From NCBI GenBank assembly GCA_946623485.1, contig CAMORF010000104.1:1-7614 (forward strand): DNA of 7,614 nucleotides, in the 5' to 3' direction. Under the pieces are notes generated by a model. It was not told the DNA's origin and made no database searches. It was given only the letters and a program-made list of their open reading frames with translations. Shown piece by piece: positions 1 to 6,856 of the stretch. How positions within the stretch are numbered: position 1 is the first letter of the stretch; every line of letters begins with the position of its first letter. Both the position numbers and the translations under genes were made by a program. This stretch comes from an uncultured Clostridia bacterium. GTDB taxonomy: Bacteria; Bacillota; Clostridia; Lachnospirales; Lachnospiraceae.

Positions 1-5
1 ATGGG

Positions 6-2204
6 TCATACCTTGACAAAATGCCATGTGTAGCTTCTGTACTCTCCCATCTCGACCGGTACCGGCAGCCCGATCTGCATCAGGGCGTTTGCCGGGTAGA
101 CAATGCCGGTTGCCTCATCGCGATAAAAGCTGTCTTTCTTCAATCCTCTCAGGCGGACATAATTGACCGTCATGTTCCCATGAACTTCCAGCAGCACAAC
201 AGAAATCAGCGCCTCGCTGGCATCTTCCGCAAACATCTCCCAGGCAGCAATCGGATCCTCGCATGGGTTGCTGAGACGATAATAAAGGCCATGATTGATC
301 AGCTTTGCGTATTTATGATAGTCCGCGATCTGCTTCCGGATCTCCTGCTTCTCCTCTTCCGACAGCTTTTTCGGATCCAGCTCATATCCAAATGTTCCGC
401 CCATGGCCACGATTCCCCTGGTCTTGAGGGAAACAGTCCTTCCGGTCTGCTCATTGGGAACCGCCGAGACATGCGCGCCAATCGAAGAAACCGGATAGAC
501 AAAGCTGGTTCCATACTGAATCCGTGTACGGTCAATGGCGTCTGTATTGTCTGAGCACCAGATCTGCGGGGTATAGTAAAGCATGCCAAGGTCAAACCGT
601 CCGCCGCCGCCGGAGCAGCCTTCAATCAGAATATCCGGATAGTCCCGGTTCAGGCGTTCCAGGAAGTCATAAAGCCCCAGCACGTAATTATAGAGCACCT
701 GGCCCTGGGAGAGGCCGCTGTGGGAGTAAACATTGAAGATGGACCGGTTAAAATCCCACTTGATATACTCGATGTTTGCGCTGTCCAGTACCTTGCGGAT
801 ATCTGTATAGATTGCGTCCACAACCTCCTTGCGGGAGAAATCCAGGATCAGCTGGTTTCTTCCGAGAATCGGATGCCTGCCCGGGATCGTCATTGCCCAG
901 TCCGGATGCGCACGGTAAAGATCGCTGTCTTCATTTACCATCTCAGGCTCAACCCAGATGCCAAACTTCAGGCCGATTGCGTTCACCTGCTCCACCAGGT
1001 CGCCCAGCTTGCCCCCAAGCTTCTCTTCGTTGACATACCAGTCCCCGAGGCCTCTGTAATCATCATTGCGGGCACCGAACCAGCCGTCATCCATGACCAG
1101 CATCTCCGCGCCCAGATCCTTCGCCCCTTCCGCAAGCTCCAGCAGTTTTTCCTTGTTGAAGTTAAAGTAGCACGCTTCCCAGCTGTTCAGAAGAACCGGC
1201 CGGATCTCATCACGCCATTTTCCCCTGCAGATGTGCCTGCGGGCGCATCTGTGGAAGTTCTGAGACAAGCGTGCCATGCCTTTGGAGGAATAGCTCATCA
1301 CAACCTGCGGCGTCCAGAACACCTCCCCGGCTCCAAGGGGATACGCGAGCATCTCATCCGGAAGGCCCAGCTGCATCCGGAGATTGTTATATTGATCCTT
1401 TTCGATCTCTCCTTTGAATCCGCCGGAATAGACAAAGCTCATGCCATAGCAATGGCCGTAATCTTCCGTCGCCATATGATCCACCAGCAGGATCGTCGGG
1501 CTGTACTGATGGCTGGAGGTTCCGCGGGTAGAGCCGATCGTCATGGTGCCATGCCCGACCCGCATCCGCTGCATATTCCGCTCCATCGCGTGGCGGCCAT
1601 AGAATGTCACCGCATCATAGTCACCGGTCACAAAATCAAGGCAGGCGCTTTGCGCTTTTTCCAGGGTAAATGCGCTTTTTCCATAGTTTTCAATCCTGAC
1701 CGCCCTTGTGATGATGTCAAGCTTCGGCAATACGCCATAGTATAAGTCAACCTTCAGCTTCAAAAGCTCATCGATCAGCGTAATGACGAGTGTCTGCGCA
1801 TTTGCTCCGGTATCCCGGTTGGTCTCATCCGCATAGACAGCAGGAAGGCCGGGGATTTTATACAATCCTTCCTCCAGCCGCCAGGAATCATAACGAAGAT
1901 CACAGTCAATCGTGCCGTCCTCATCCGCAACCTTCAGCAGGACACGGCGATAGTCGCCATTCCCGAGGTACGGATACTCCTGCGGAAGGAAATCCATGGA
2001 ATAGGTTCTGTCTGATTCCGCCTCATACGGATTGCCTGAAAACCCCCTGTCCTGGAAGGTCAGGAGGAAATGCATGTCACCCTCTGTTTTTCTTCCATAA
2101 TACTGGTGAAGCAGATAACCATAACGGTCCACATGCATCTGATAGGTTGTTCTCTTGGTATTTAATGTAAATATCAAACGTTCTGTATTGATCTCAATCG
2201 CCAT
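6..2204 (-). CDS. GH36 alpha-galactosidase (AgaA/RafA type), cytosolic
   Basis: This enzyme removes terminal alpha-1,6-linked galactose from melibiose, raffinose, stachyose and related oligosaccharides. The 732-residue length is normal for long bacterial GH36 enzymes. The order is an N-terminal beta-sandwich (about 20-280), a TIM barrel (about 290-630) and a C-terminal beta domain. The barrel shows SWEA (341-344), MDDGWFG (371-377), KWDFN with probable nucleophile Asp484 (482-486), EGCSGGGGRFD (528-538) and SDNTD (551-555), whose first Asp (552) is the likely acid/base by family alignment from memory. No signal peptide or membrane segment is visible, so the substrate must be imported; no transporter gene lies in the window. 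The ATG at 2204 is chosen because GGAG (2212-2215) sits 7 bases upstream; an in-frame ATG at 2225 lies upstream of that site. The stop is TGA at 6-8, so any terminator is outside the window. The family is certain; the exact natural substrate is not. Confidence 0.96.
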   Translation of the reverse strand: MAIEINTERLIFTLNTKRTTYQMHVDRYGYLLHQYYGRKTEGDMHFLLTFQDRGFSGNPYEAESDRTYSMDFLPQEYPYLGNGDYRRVLLKVADEDGTIDCDLRYDSWRLEEGLYKIPGLPAVYADETNRDTGANAQTLVITLIDELLKLKVDLYYGVLPKLDIITRAVRIENYGKSAFTLEKAQSACLDFVTGDYDAVTFYGRHAMERNMQRMRVGHGTMTIGSTRGTSSHQYSPTILLVDHMATEDYGHCYGMSFVYSGGFKGEIEKDQYNNLRMQLGLPDEMLAYPLGAGEVFWTPQVVMSYSSKGMARLSQNFHRCARRHICRGKWRDEIRPVLLNSWEACYFNFNKEKLLELAEGAKDLGAEMLVMDDGWFGARNDDYRGLGDWYVNEEKLGGKLGDLVEQVNAIGLKFGIWVEPEMVNEDSDLYRAHPDWAMTIPGRHPILGRNQLILDFSRKEVVDAIYTDIRKVLDSANIEYIKWDFNRSIFNVYSHSGLSQGQVLYNYVLGLYDFLERLNRDYPDILIEGCSGGGGRFDLGMLYYTPQIWCSDNTDAIDRTRIQYGTSFVYPVSSIGAHVSAVPNEQTGRTVSLKTRGIVAMGGTFGYELDPKKLSEEEKQEIRKQIADYHKYAKLINHGLYYRLSNPCEDPIAAWEMFAEDASEALISVVLLEVHGNMTVNYVRLRGLKKDSFYRDEATGIVYPANALMQIGLPVPVEMGEYRSYTWHFVKV

Positions 2205-2244
2205 AATACATCTCCATTCAATCACTATGTCAGGATCGATCGCT

Positions 2245-2259
2245 AAGAAACAGTTTCTT
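2245..2259. promoter_or_regulatory. Perfect 15-bp palindrome, candidate operator for the alpha-galactosidase gene
   Basis: On the minus strand this reads AAGAAACTGTTTCTT: two perfect 7-bp arms around one central base. A one-base loop cannot form an RNA hairpin, which favours a binding site for a dimeric DNA-binding protein. It lies 41-55 bases upstream of the galactosidase start codon and would overlap the transcription start of the promoter proposed at 2262-2290, the usual place for a repressor site. It lacks the central CG typical of LacI/GalR-type or catabolite (cre) operators, so the regulator family is unknown. No regulator gene is present in the window. Confidence 0.5.
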
Positions 2260-2261
2260 TC

Positions 2262-2290
2262 ATCATAGTCAAACAGATGAATTCATTCTA
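2262..2290 (-). promoter_or_regulatory. Possible promoter of the alpha-galactosidase gene
   Basis: On the minus strand a -10 hexamer TATGAT (2267-2262, 5/6 to consensus) lies 17 bases after a weak -35 TAGAAT (2290-2285, 3/6). Transcription would start near 2255, inside the 15-bp palindrome, giving a leader of about 50 bases. A better-looking -35, TTGACT (2272-2267), overlaps this -10 but has no good -10 at 16-18 bases, so I prefer the first arrangement. The weak -35 would fit an activator-dependent or regulated promoter, which is inference. Confidence 0.35.
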
Positions 2291-2363
2291 TAGCTTTATG
2301 GCAGAAAAAACCGTCAGAATCGATTATCTTTCGATGCCTGGCAGGTACTTCATGCCCATAAAG

Positions 2364-2392
2364 TTGACTGCCTTTTCCCGCAATGTTATGAT
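2364..2392 (+). promoter_or_regulatory. Strong sigma-A type promoter with extended -10, driving the TraX-family gene
   Basis: TTGACT (2364-2369, 5/6) is followed after exactly 17 bases by TATGAT (2387-2392, 5/6), and the -10 is preceded by TG plus one base (2384-2386), the extended -10 element. Transcription would start near 2399-2400, leaving a leader of only about 18 bases that begins at the Shine-Dalgarno sequence. The position also argues against translation from the in-frame ATG at 2277, which lies upstream of the promoter. Confidence 0.75.
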
Positions 2393-2398
2393 GCCTCA

Positions 2399-2408
2399 AG
2401 GGGAAGGG
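2399..2408 (+). promoter_or_regulatory. Shine-Dalgarno sequence fixing the TraX-family start
   Basis: The purine run AAGGGGAAGG, followed by GAA, contains two GG-rich anti-16S matches. The second (AAGGG, ending at 2408) lies 9 bases before the ATG at 2418. No comparable site precedes the in-frame ATG at 2277. A second ATG at 2427 is possible but would be spaced too far from the site. Confidence 0.7.
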
Positions 2409-2417
2409 AATTGTATA

Positions 2418-3227
2418 ATGATTGGAATGGATCAGAAAAAGCCAGATACTCAGAATCACCCGTCAACACATGCGCGCGGGGCTGTTGTTCCTGCGCCTTC
2501 CGCACAGTTTGGATTCGTCGGAACCAGGTACGGTCTTTCAGGAAGCACGCTGAAACTGGTCGCGTGCGTGACCATGCTCATCGACCATACCGGCGCGGCT
2601 GTAGTGAATACGATGATGTCCGCGAACCGGCTTCGGACGACGGATCCGGCGATGTGGCAGACGCTCAGCTCGCTATACAGCAAGATGCGCCTGGTCGGAC
2701 GTCTGGCGTTCCCGATTTTCTGTTTTCTGATCGTGGAAGGTTTCTTTCATACCCGGTCCGTGAAAAACTATTGCCAGCGGCTCTTTCTCTTCGCCCTGGT
2801 CTCAGAATTTCCTTTTGACTTCGCGCTGAAGGCAAGCGTCCCTTACTGGCGCAAGCAGAATGTCTACTTCACACTCCTGATCGGTCTGTTATGCCTGTAT
2901 CTTCTTGAAGAACTGCGCGGCATGCCCTGGATCCAGTTCTTTGCGGTGGCAGCATCTATGTATCTGTCAGATGCGTTGATGACGGACTATAATTTTAAAG
3001 GCGTATTCCTGATCGTGATGCTGTATTTCTTCCACGACCACAGGCTTTATCAAAGCGTTGTAGGCGCAGCCTCCATTGCGTGGGAGCGTTTTGCACCGCT
3101 CTCTTTTGTCTTATGTTTTTTCTATAACGGAAAGCGCGGGCTGCGCCTGAGATATTTCTTCTATCTCTTTTATCCGGTGCATCTGGTGGTTCTCGGGATC
3201 ATCAAGCACCTGATCCTGCGCCGCTGA
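2418..3227 (+). CDS. TraX-family integral membrane protein
   Basis: The 269-residue product matches the TraX family (Pfam TraX, PF05857), named for the F-plasmid protein that N-acetylates pilin; chromosomal Firmicute members have no established role. After a hydrophilic, poorly conserved tail (1-44) come the family signatures: LKLVACVTMLIDHTGA (45-60), GRLAFPIFCFLIVEGFFHT (94-112), FALVSEFPFD (125-134), NVYFTLLIGLL (148-158), DALMTDYNFKG (185-195), FFYNGKRG (234-241) and FYPVHLVVLG (251-260). These segments are strongly hydrophobic, suggesting seven or so membrane spans. His57 and His255 sit in the most conserved stretches and could be functional, which is inference. The start is set by the promoter and Shine-Dalgarno site just upstream. 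No pilin or conjugation gene is nearby, so a transfer role is unlikely here. An acyl-transfer role on an envelope component is a guess. It is transcribed alone, divergent from the galactosidase and convergent with the YdcF-family gene. Confidence 0.9.
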   Translation: MIGMDQKKPDTQNHPSTHARGAVVPAPSAQFGFVGTRYGLSGSTLKLVACVTMLIDHTGAAVVNTMMSANRLRTTDPAMWQTLSSLYSKMRLVGRLAFPIFCFLIVEGFFHTRSVKNYCQRLFLFALVSEFPFDFALKASVPYWRKQNVYFTLLIGLLCLYLLEELRGMPWIQFFAVAASMYLSDALMTDYNFKGVFLIVMLYFFHDHRLYQSVVGAASIAWERFAPLSFVLCFFYNGKRGLRLRYFFYLFYPVHLVVLGIIKHLILRR

Positions 3228-3254
3228 TTTCTTCATGCCAATCTGCTCTCGTGA

Positions 3255-3365
3255 TGCAGCCAGGCTTCAAATGCAGCCTGGCTTTCATCGTGCAGCCTGG
3301 CTTCATAATGCAGTCTTGCTTTCATAATACAGCCCTGCTTTCATCGTGCAGCCTGGCTTTCATAA
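3255..3365. repeat. Six-unit ~19-bp tandem repeat between convergent genes
   Basis: Units begin at 3255, 3272, 3291, 3309, 3328 and 3347, with lengths 17, 19, 18, 19, 19 and 19. The plus-strand consensus is TGCAGCCTGGCTTTCATMR. The best-matching copies, at 3272 and 3347, differ only in the last two bases. Each good unit contains the near-palindrome AGCCTGGCT. The array fills most of the gap after the TraX-family stop and extends through the last 13 codons and the stop of the YdcF-family gene. The period is not a multiple of three, so gain or loss of a unit inside the coding part would change the reading frame. Confidence 0.9.
3258..3286 (+). terminator. Possible weak terminator for the TraX-family gene
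   Basis: AGCCAGGCT (3258-3266) pairs perfectly with AGCCTGGCT (3275-3283) across an 8-base loop, 31 bases after the stop codon, and is followed by only TTC. The GC-rich 9-bp stem is suitable, but the T-tract is poor. The pairing follows automatically from the near-palindrome in each repeat unit, so it may be incidental. No better terminator for either convergent transcript is visible. Confidence 0.3.
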
Positions 3366-4020
3366 TGTCATGAAACTGGGATCCGCACCTTTCCATCTCT
3401 CCCAGAACGACATCGATTTTCTCTTCCGCCAGAAACCAGTTCTCCCTTGTTATTTCTTTTGTCACAACCGGACAGATCAGCAGCCTGGTTCCGGGAAACT
3501 GTTCCTGGTAATACATGCTGCATCTCCTTGCGTGAAAGGCCTGGCAGACAATGATTGCCGTTTTGATATCGATCTGCATCGTTTCCAGAACAGCTTTTGA
3601 ATAGATTGCGTTCTCCCAGGTAAACGTGGCGCGGTCTTCCTTCAGGATCGCTTCCTCCGGAACCCCTTCTTCCAATAAAATGTCTCTCAGGTATTCCCAC
3701 TCTGTTTCATGCTTCCGATTACGGACATTTTCCTGCTTGCAGGCATTTTCCCGCTTGTAGGCTTTTTCCTGCTTGCGGGCATTTTCTCCCGAATCCTGCA
3801 TTCCGGGATCTTTGGTACCGGGTTCCTCAAAATAGCCCTTGAGCTTACTGTACCTCCCGCTGGGAAGCACATATGGCGCATAGCCTGCATGAAAGAGGGC
3901 GGCTGCCCTCTTTGCGCTGTCGGGGTAGTTTCCCCCGGGCACAAAGATAACATCCGCCCTCTCAGGTTCATTTTCCAGAAAAATAAAATCCGTGATGCAA
4001 TCAAAAAAACGATTATCCAT
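3322..4020 (-). CDS. YdcF-family (DUF218) protein with an internal hexapeptide repeat
   Basis: The 232-residue product matches the DUF218/YdcF family (PF02698), a Rossmann-like fold; some members bind S-adenosylmethionine or act in envelope biogenesis, but the role here is unknown. Family motifs are ADVIFVPGGNYPDSAKRA (22-39), YVLPSGRYS (50-58), TEWEYLRDILLEEGVP (106-121), an acidic-aromatic ATFTWENA (131-138), CQAFHARRCSMYYQ (159-172) and CPVVTKEITRENW (183-195). No membrane anchor is visible, so it is probably cytosolic. Between 66 and 104 lies a charged low-complexity stretch with four hexapeptides (79-102) encoded by an 18-bp tandem repeat. Residues 220-232 and the stop are encoded by the 19-bp array. 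The ATG at 4020 is the only sensible start, because an in-frame stop lies two codons upstream; the Shine-Dalgarno site is weak (GAAAG right before the ATG). It follows glnS by 88 bases with no visible promoter, so it is probably the last gene of that operon. Confidence 0.88.
   Translation of the reverse strand: MDNRFFDCITDFIFLENEPERADVIFVPGGNYPDSAKRAAALFHAGYAPYVLPSGRYSKLKGYFEEPGTKDPGMQDSGENARKQEKAYKRENACKQENVRNRKHETEWEYLRDILLEEGVPEEAILKEDRATFTWENAIYSKAVLETMQIDIKTAIIVCQAFHARRCSMYYQEQFPGTRLLICPVVTKEITRENWFLAEEKIDVVLGEMERCGSQFHDIMKARLHDESRAVL
3716..3787. repeat. Four-unit 18-bp in-frame tandem repeat inside the YdcF-family gene
   Basis: Units are 3716-3733, 3734-3751, 3752-3769 and 3770-3787, with plus-strand consensus TGCTTGCRGGCATTTTCC. 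The first unit is the most diverged. On the coding strand they give the hexapeptides ENARKQ, EKAYKR, ENACKQ and ENVRNR, a lysine/arginine and glutamate-rich helix-prone segment. The period of six codons preserves the frame, so unit number could change without disrupting the protein. Confidence 0.9.
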
Positions 4021-4108
4021 CTTTCAAAATCCGGTACTGCGAGGCTTTCTGACAAACCATTCAAAAAGCCTTACGAACAAAGGTGGTTCTGCTTCTTCCC
4101 CACGATTG

Positions 4109-5770
4109 TCAGACCGGCAGCTTGAAGGAAGACTTCAATGCTGCGACACGGTTGAATACCAGGTGATCCTCGGTGGAAAGTTTGGAATCTACGCAGAAAT
4201 ACCCGGTCCTGACAAACTGGAAGGATTCCGGAGCCTTAGCGCCTTTCAGGGAAGCCTCCACGTAACAGGGATCGAGAATCTGAAGAGAATTCGGATTCAG
4301 GTTCAGTTCCCCTGTCTCCTCATCATAGACCCCTTTTTCTTCCTCCACGATGTTCTCGAACAGACGGACCTCGCAGGGAATGGCCGTCTTCGCATCGACC
4401 CAGTGGATGGTTCCCTTCACCTTCCTGCCGTCCGGCGCATTGCCGCCACGGGTGGCAGGATCATAAGTGCAGTGCACTGCCGTAACATTGCCGTCCTCAT
4501 CCTTGTCCACGCCGGTGCAGGTCACAAAATAAGCATGCATCAGGCGCACTTCATTTCCGGGATACAGCCTTCTGTACTTCGGCACAGGAACCTCCATGAA
4601 GTCTTCCTGCTCAATATAAAGCTCCCTGCTGAAGGGGACTTGACGCACGCCAAGCTCCGGATTCTCCAGATTGTTCTCGACCTGCAGGGTTTCACTCTGA
4701 TCCTCCGGATAATTGTCAATGATCAGCTTCAGGGGGCGAAGAACGCCCATCACCCGCTCCCGCTTCAGCTTCAGATCCTCACGGACACAATATTCCAGCA
4801 TCGCGTATTCCGCGGAGGACTGCGCTTTGGAGATTCCGCTCAGCTCCACAAACATCTTGATTGCCTCCGGCGTAAAGCCGCGGCGCCTCAATCCGGAGAT
4901 GGAAACAAGACGGGGATCATCCCAGCCATCCACAATGCCATTTTCCACCAGCTTCTTAATGTAACGCTTGCCGGTGACGACATTGGTCAGGTACATCTTC
5001 GCGAATTCAATCTGCCTGGGCGGCTGTTCATACTCCAGTTCCCTGACGACCCAGTCATACAGCGGCCTGTGATCCTCAAACTCCAGCGTACAGATCGAAT
5101 GGGTCACGCCCTCGATCGCGTCCTCAATCGGATGCGCGAAATCATACATCGGATAGATACACCACTTATCCCCTGTATTGGCATGGGAAATGTGCGCGAT
5201 CCGGTAGATGACCGGATCCCTCATGTTCATGTTGGGAGAGGCCATATCGATCTTCGCGCGGAGCACCTTCGCCCCGTCCTCGTATTTCCCCTCCTTCATC
5301 TCCTCAAAGAGCTGAAGGTTCTCTTCCATGCTCCGCTCCCTGTACGGGGAGTTTTTCCCGGGCTCCTTCAACGTCCCCCGGTAAGCGCGGATCTCTTCAG
5401 CAGTCAGGTCACAGACATAAGCCTTCCCCTTCCGGATCAGCTTTACCGCCGCCTCGTACATCTGGTCAAAATAATTCGACGCAAAGAAGAGACGGTCCTC
5501 AAAATCAGCCCCCAGCCACCTGACGTCATTCTCGATAGATTCCACGAATTCGCTCTTTTCTTTTGTGGGATTCGTGTCGTCAAACCGCAGATTAAACTTT
5601 CCATGATATTCCTGCGCCAGGCCGTAATTCAAAAGGATCGACTTTGCATGGCCGATATGAAGGTATCCGTTCGGCTCCGGCGGGAACCGCGTCATCACAT
5701 GGTCAACGCGCCCTTCCTCCAGATCCTTGTCGATCAGCTGCTCAATGAAATTTCTGCTTTGATTTTCCAT
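4109..5770 (-). CDS. glnS: Glutaminyl-tRNA synthetase (GlnRS)
   Basis: Class I synthetase that charges tRNA-Gln with glutamine in the cytosol. At 553 residues it equals the usual bacterial length. The catalytic domain shows [15 protein letters not shown] (30-44, HIGH motif), RFDDTNP (62-68, containing the Asp that contacts glutamine and tRNA), [13 protein letters not shown] (206-218) and [17 protein letters not shown] (224-240), a pattern characteristic of GlnRS rather than GluRS. Then come DGWDDPRL (281-288) and [11 protein letters not shown] (292-302). The two C-terminal beta-barrels follow, with [14 protein letters not shown] (378-391) and a normal end. The KMSKS-type loop reads VTGKR (265-269) where most bacterial GlnRS have VMSKR; the second lysine is kept. 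The start at 5770 is chosen because AGGAG (5778-5782) lies 7 bases upstream and the N-terminus then aligns with the family; an in-frame ATG at 5857 would overlap the upstream gene. It lies 40 bases after the glycosyltransferase gene and probably shares its transcript. Confidence 0.97.
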   Translation of the reverse strand: MENQSRNFIEQLIDKDLEEGRVDHVMTRFPPEPNGYLHIGHAKSILLNYGLAQEYHGKFNLRFDDTNPTKEKSEFVESIENDVRWLGADFEDRLFFASNYFDQMYEAAVKLIRKGKAYVCDLTAEEIRAYRGTLKEPGKNSPYRERSMEENLQLFEEMKEGKYEDGAKVLRAKIDMASPNMNMRDPVIYRIAHISHANTGDKWCIYPMYDFAHPIEDAIEGVTHSICTLEFEDHRPLYDWVVRELEYEQPPRQIEFAKMYLTNVVTGKRYIKKLVENGIVDGWDDPRLVSISGLRRRGFTPEAIKMFVELSGISKAQSSAEYAMLEYCVREDLKLKRERVMGVLRPLKLIIDNYPEDQSETLQVENNLENPELGVRQVPFSRELYIEQEDFMEVPVPKYRRLYPGNEVRLMHAYFVTCTGVDKDEDGNVTAVHCTYDPATRGGNAPDGRKVKGTIHWVDAKTAIPCEVRLFENIVEEEKGVYDEETGELNLNPNSLQILDPCYVEASLKGAKAPESFQFVRTGYFCVDSKLSTEDHLVFNRVAALKSSFKLPV

Positions 5771-5790
5771 ACTCCGGCTCCTCGTCCTGT

Positions 5791-5812
5791 AAATCCCTTC
5801 ATGAAATCCCTT
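5791..5812. repeat. Short direct repeat in the glycosyltransferase-glnS gap
   Basis: AAATCCCTT occurs at 5791-5799 and 5804-5812, a perfect 9-bp direct repeat; the second copy overlaps the glycosyltransferase stop codon. On the transcribed strand it reads AAGGGATTT twice, the nearer copy lying 21 bases before the glnS ATG and upstream of the real Shine-Dalgarno site. No function is assigned. Confidence 0.4.
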
Positions 5813-6836
5813 AATTAAAATGAATAAACCTGCGCAGAATCTTGTACCCGCGCACAACCGCCTTGTGCGAAAGGGCTCCCGGAAGGTTCATCCACATCCC
5901 AAGGAAGGTAATCCGCAGCCGCACATATAGCTTTTCATTTTTCTTTTTCAGGTATCCCCAGATATCCCTCTTTTTCTCATAATCATCCTGTGTCCCGCCG
6001 ACCAGCAGGAGCACGGAAGTGACCGTCAGGATCTTGTTCAGATAATTCATCATATACTTACGGACATTTTTATCCAGGCCGCTCCAGTTTTGTGCGGTGA
6101 AGACATCAATCATCCGCTTGTTGACCCGGATCTGCTGGTCGATCCTGCTGATCATGACCTTCTCGTTGACACTCTGGTCTTCCCGCCCGATCATATAATG
6201 ATAGAGGTTGACGTCCATGTAATAGAATTTCTCACAGTACGGCAGCGGCTGGTAGGCGAACAGGTTGTCCACATAGAAGGTATGAAGCGGCAGCTTCAGG
6301 CCGGAGCGGATCAGTACCTCATGACGGTAGATGATGTTATGCATGAGGATGTACTGGGTCTGCCTCAGATGCCCCATGTCGTCCCAGGAGATGATCCTGT
6401 TCTGGGGAAATGCACGCCGGAACTGCATCACATTTTTCTTCCAGGCTCCCTCCTTGTCATAGACAAAGTTGGTAAGCATCATGTCAATCGGCGTATTCCG
6501 CTCTTCCAGCATCTTCAGGCGGTTCATCACCCGCAGCAGGACTTTGGAATCCACCCAGTCATCCGAATCGACAACCTTAAAATAGATACCGGACGCTTCG
6601 CGGATGCCGGTGTTGACAGCGCCACCATGTCCCTTGTTCGGCTGATGGATCGCCCGGACGATTCCGGGATATTGTCTCTCATATTCCCGGGCAATCTCCA
6701 GTGTATTGTCCTTTGTGGATCCATCATCAATAATCAGAATCTCAATCTCCTCCCCGCCGGGAAGCAGGGATTCAATCGATTTGCGCATGTAGGATTCCGA
6801 ATTATAACATGGGATTGCAACGGTTAGTATCTTCAT
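5811..6836 (-). CDS. Family 2 glycosyltransferase (GT-A fold)
   Basis: The 341-residue protein transfers a sugar from a nucleotide-sugar donor to a surface or exopolysaccharide or teichoic-type acceptor; donor and acceptor cannot be told from sequence. The N-terminal GT-A domain begins [10 protein letters not shown] (5-14), then has [11 protein letters not shown] (35-45, nucleotide-binding Asp pair), [12 protein letters not shown] (67-78) and VVDSDDWV (88-95, the metal-binding DXD). A later FYVDN (187-191) occupies the place of the catalytic acidic motif, and [20 protein letters not shown] (205-224) is a stretch typical of clostridial family 2 enzymes. There is no signal peptide or clear membrane span; a basic amphipathic C-terminus (327-338) could sit on the membrane. 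The ATG at 6836 has an AAAGGCGGA-type Shine-Dalgarno site about 9 bases upstream. It lies 20 bases after mutY and 40 before glnS, all co-oriented. No other polysaccharide gene is in view, so it appears isolated from any biosynthetic cluster. Confidence 0.92.
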   Translation of the reverse strand: MKILTVAIPCYNSESYMRKSIESLLPGGEEIEILIIDDGSTKDNTLEIAREYERQYPGIVRAIHQPNKGHGGAVNTGIREASGIYFKVVDSDDWVDSKVLLRVMNRLKMLEERNTPIDMMLTNFVYDKEGAWKKNVMQFRRAFPQNRIISWDDMGHLRQTQYILMHNIIYRHEVLIRSGLKLPLHTFYVDNLFAYQPLPYCEKFYYMDVNLYHYMIGREDQSVNEKVMISRIDQQIRVNKRMIDVFTAQNWSGLDKNVRKYMMNYLNKILTVTSVLLLVGGTQDDYEKKRDIWGYLKKKNEKLYVRLRITFLGMWMNLPGALSHKAVVRGYKILRRFIHFN

Positions 6837-6856
6837 GAAATTCCGCCTTTCAGTTT

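Noticed and set aside
720..1745. A 341-codon open frame on the plus strand opposite the alpha-galactosidase gene
   Set aside because: It has no recognisable domain and overlaps fully with a well-supported GH36 gene containing the catalytic motifs.
2277..2417. In-frame N-terminal extension of the TraX-family protein from the ATG at 2277
   Set aside because: It would begin upstream of the strong promoter at 2364-2392, has no good Shine-Dalgarno site and is unlike the family N-terminus.
3255..3365. The 19-bp array considered as a CRISPR array
   Set aside because: The units abut each other with no unique spacers, the unit is too short, and no cas genes are present.
4042..4071. 7-bp inverted repeat AGGCTTT / AAAGCCT between glnS and the YdcF-family gene, considered as a terminator
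   Set aside because: The loop is 16 bases and no T-tract follows the stem on the transcribed strand, so it is not a convincing terminator.
3992..5818. A 608-codon open frame on the plus strand opposite glnS
   Set aside because: It lies antisense to a clearly conserved synthetase, its translation shows no recognisable domain, and it is explained by the codon usage of glnS leaving the opposite frame open.
5771..5857. In-frame N-terminal extension of GlnRS from the ATG at 5857
   Set aside because: It would overlap the glycosyltransferase gene by 47 bases and pass through the real Shine-Dalgarno site; the family N-terminus fits the ATG at 5770.
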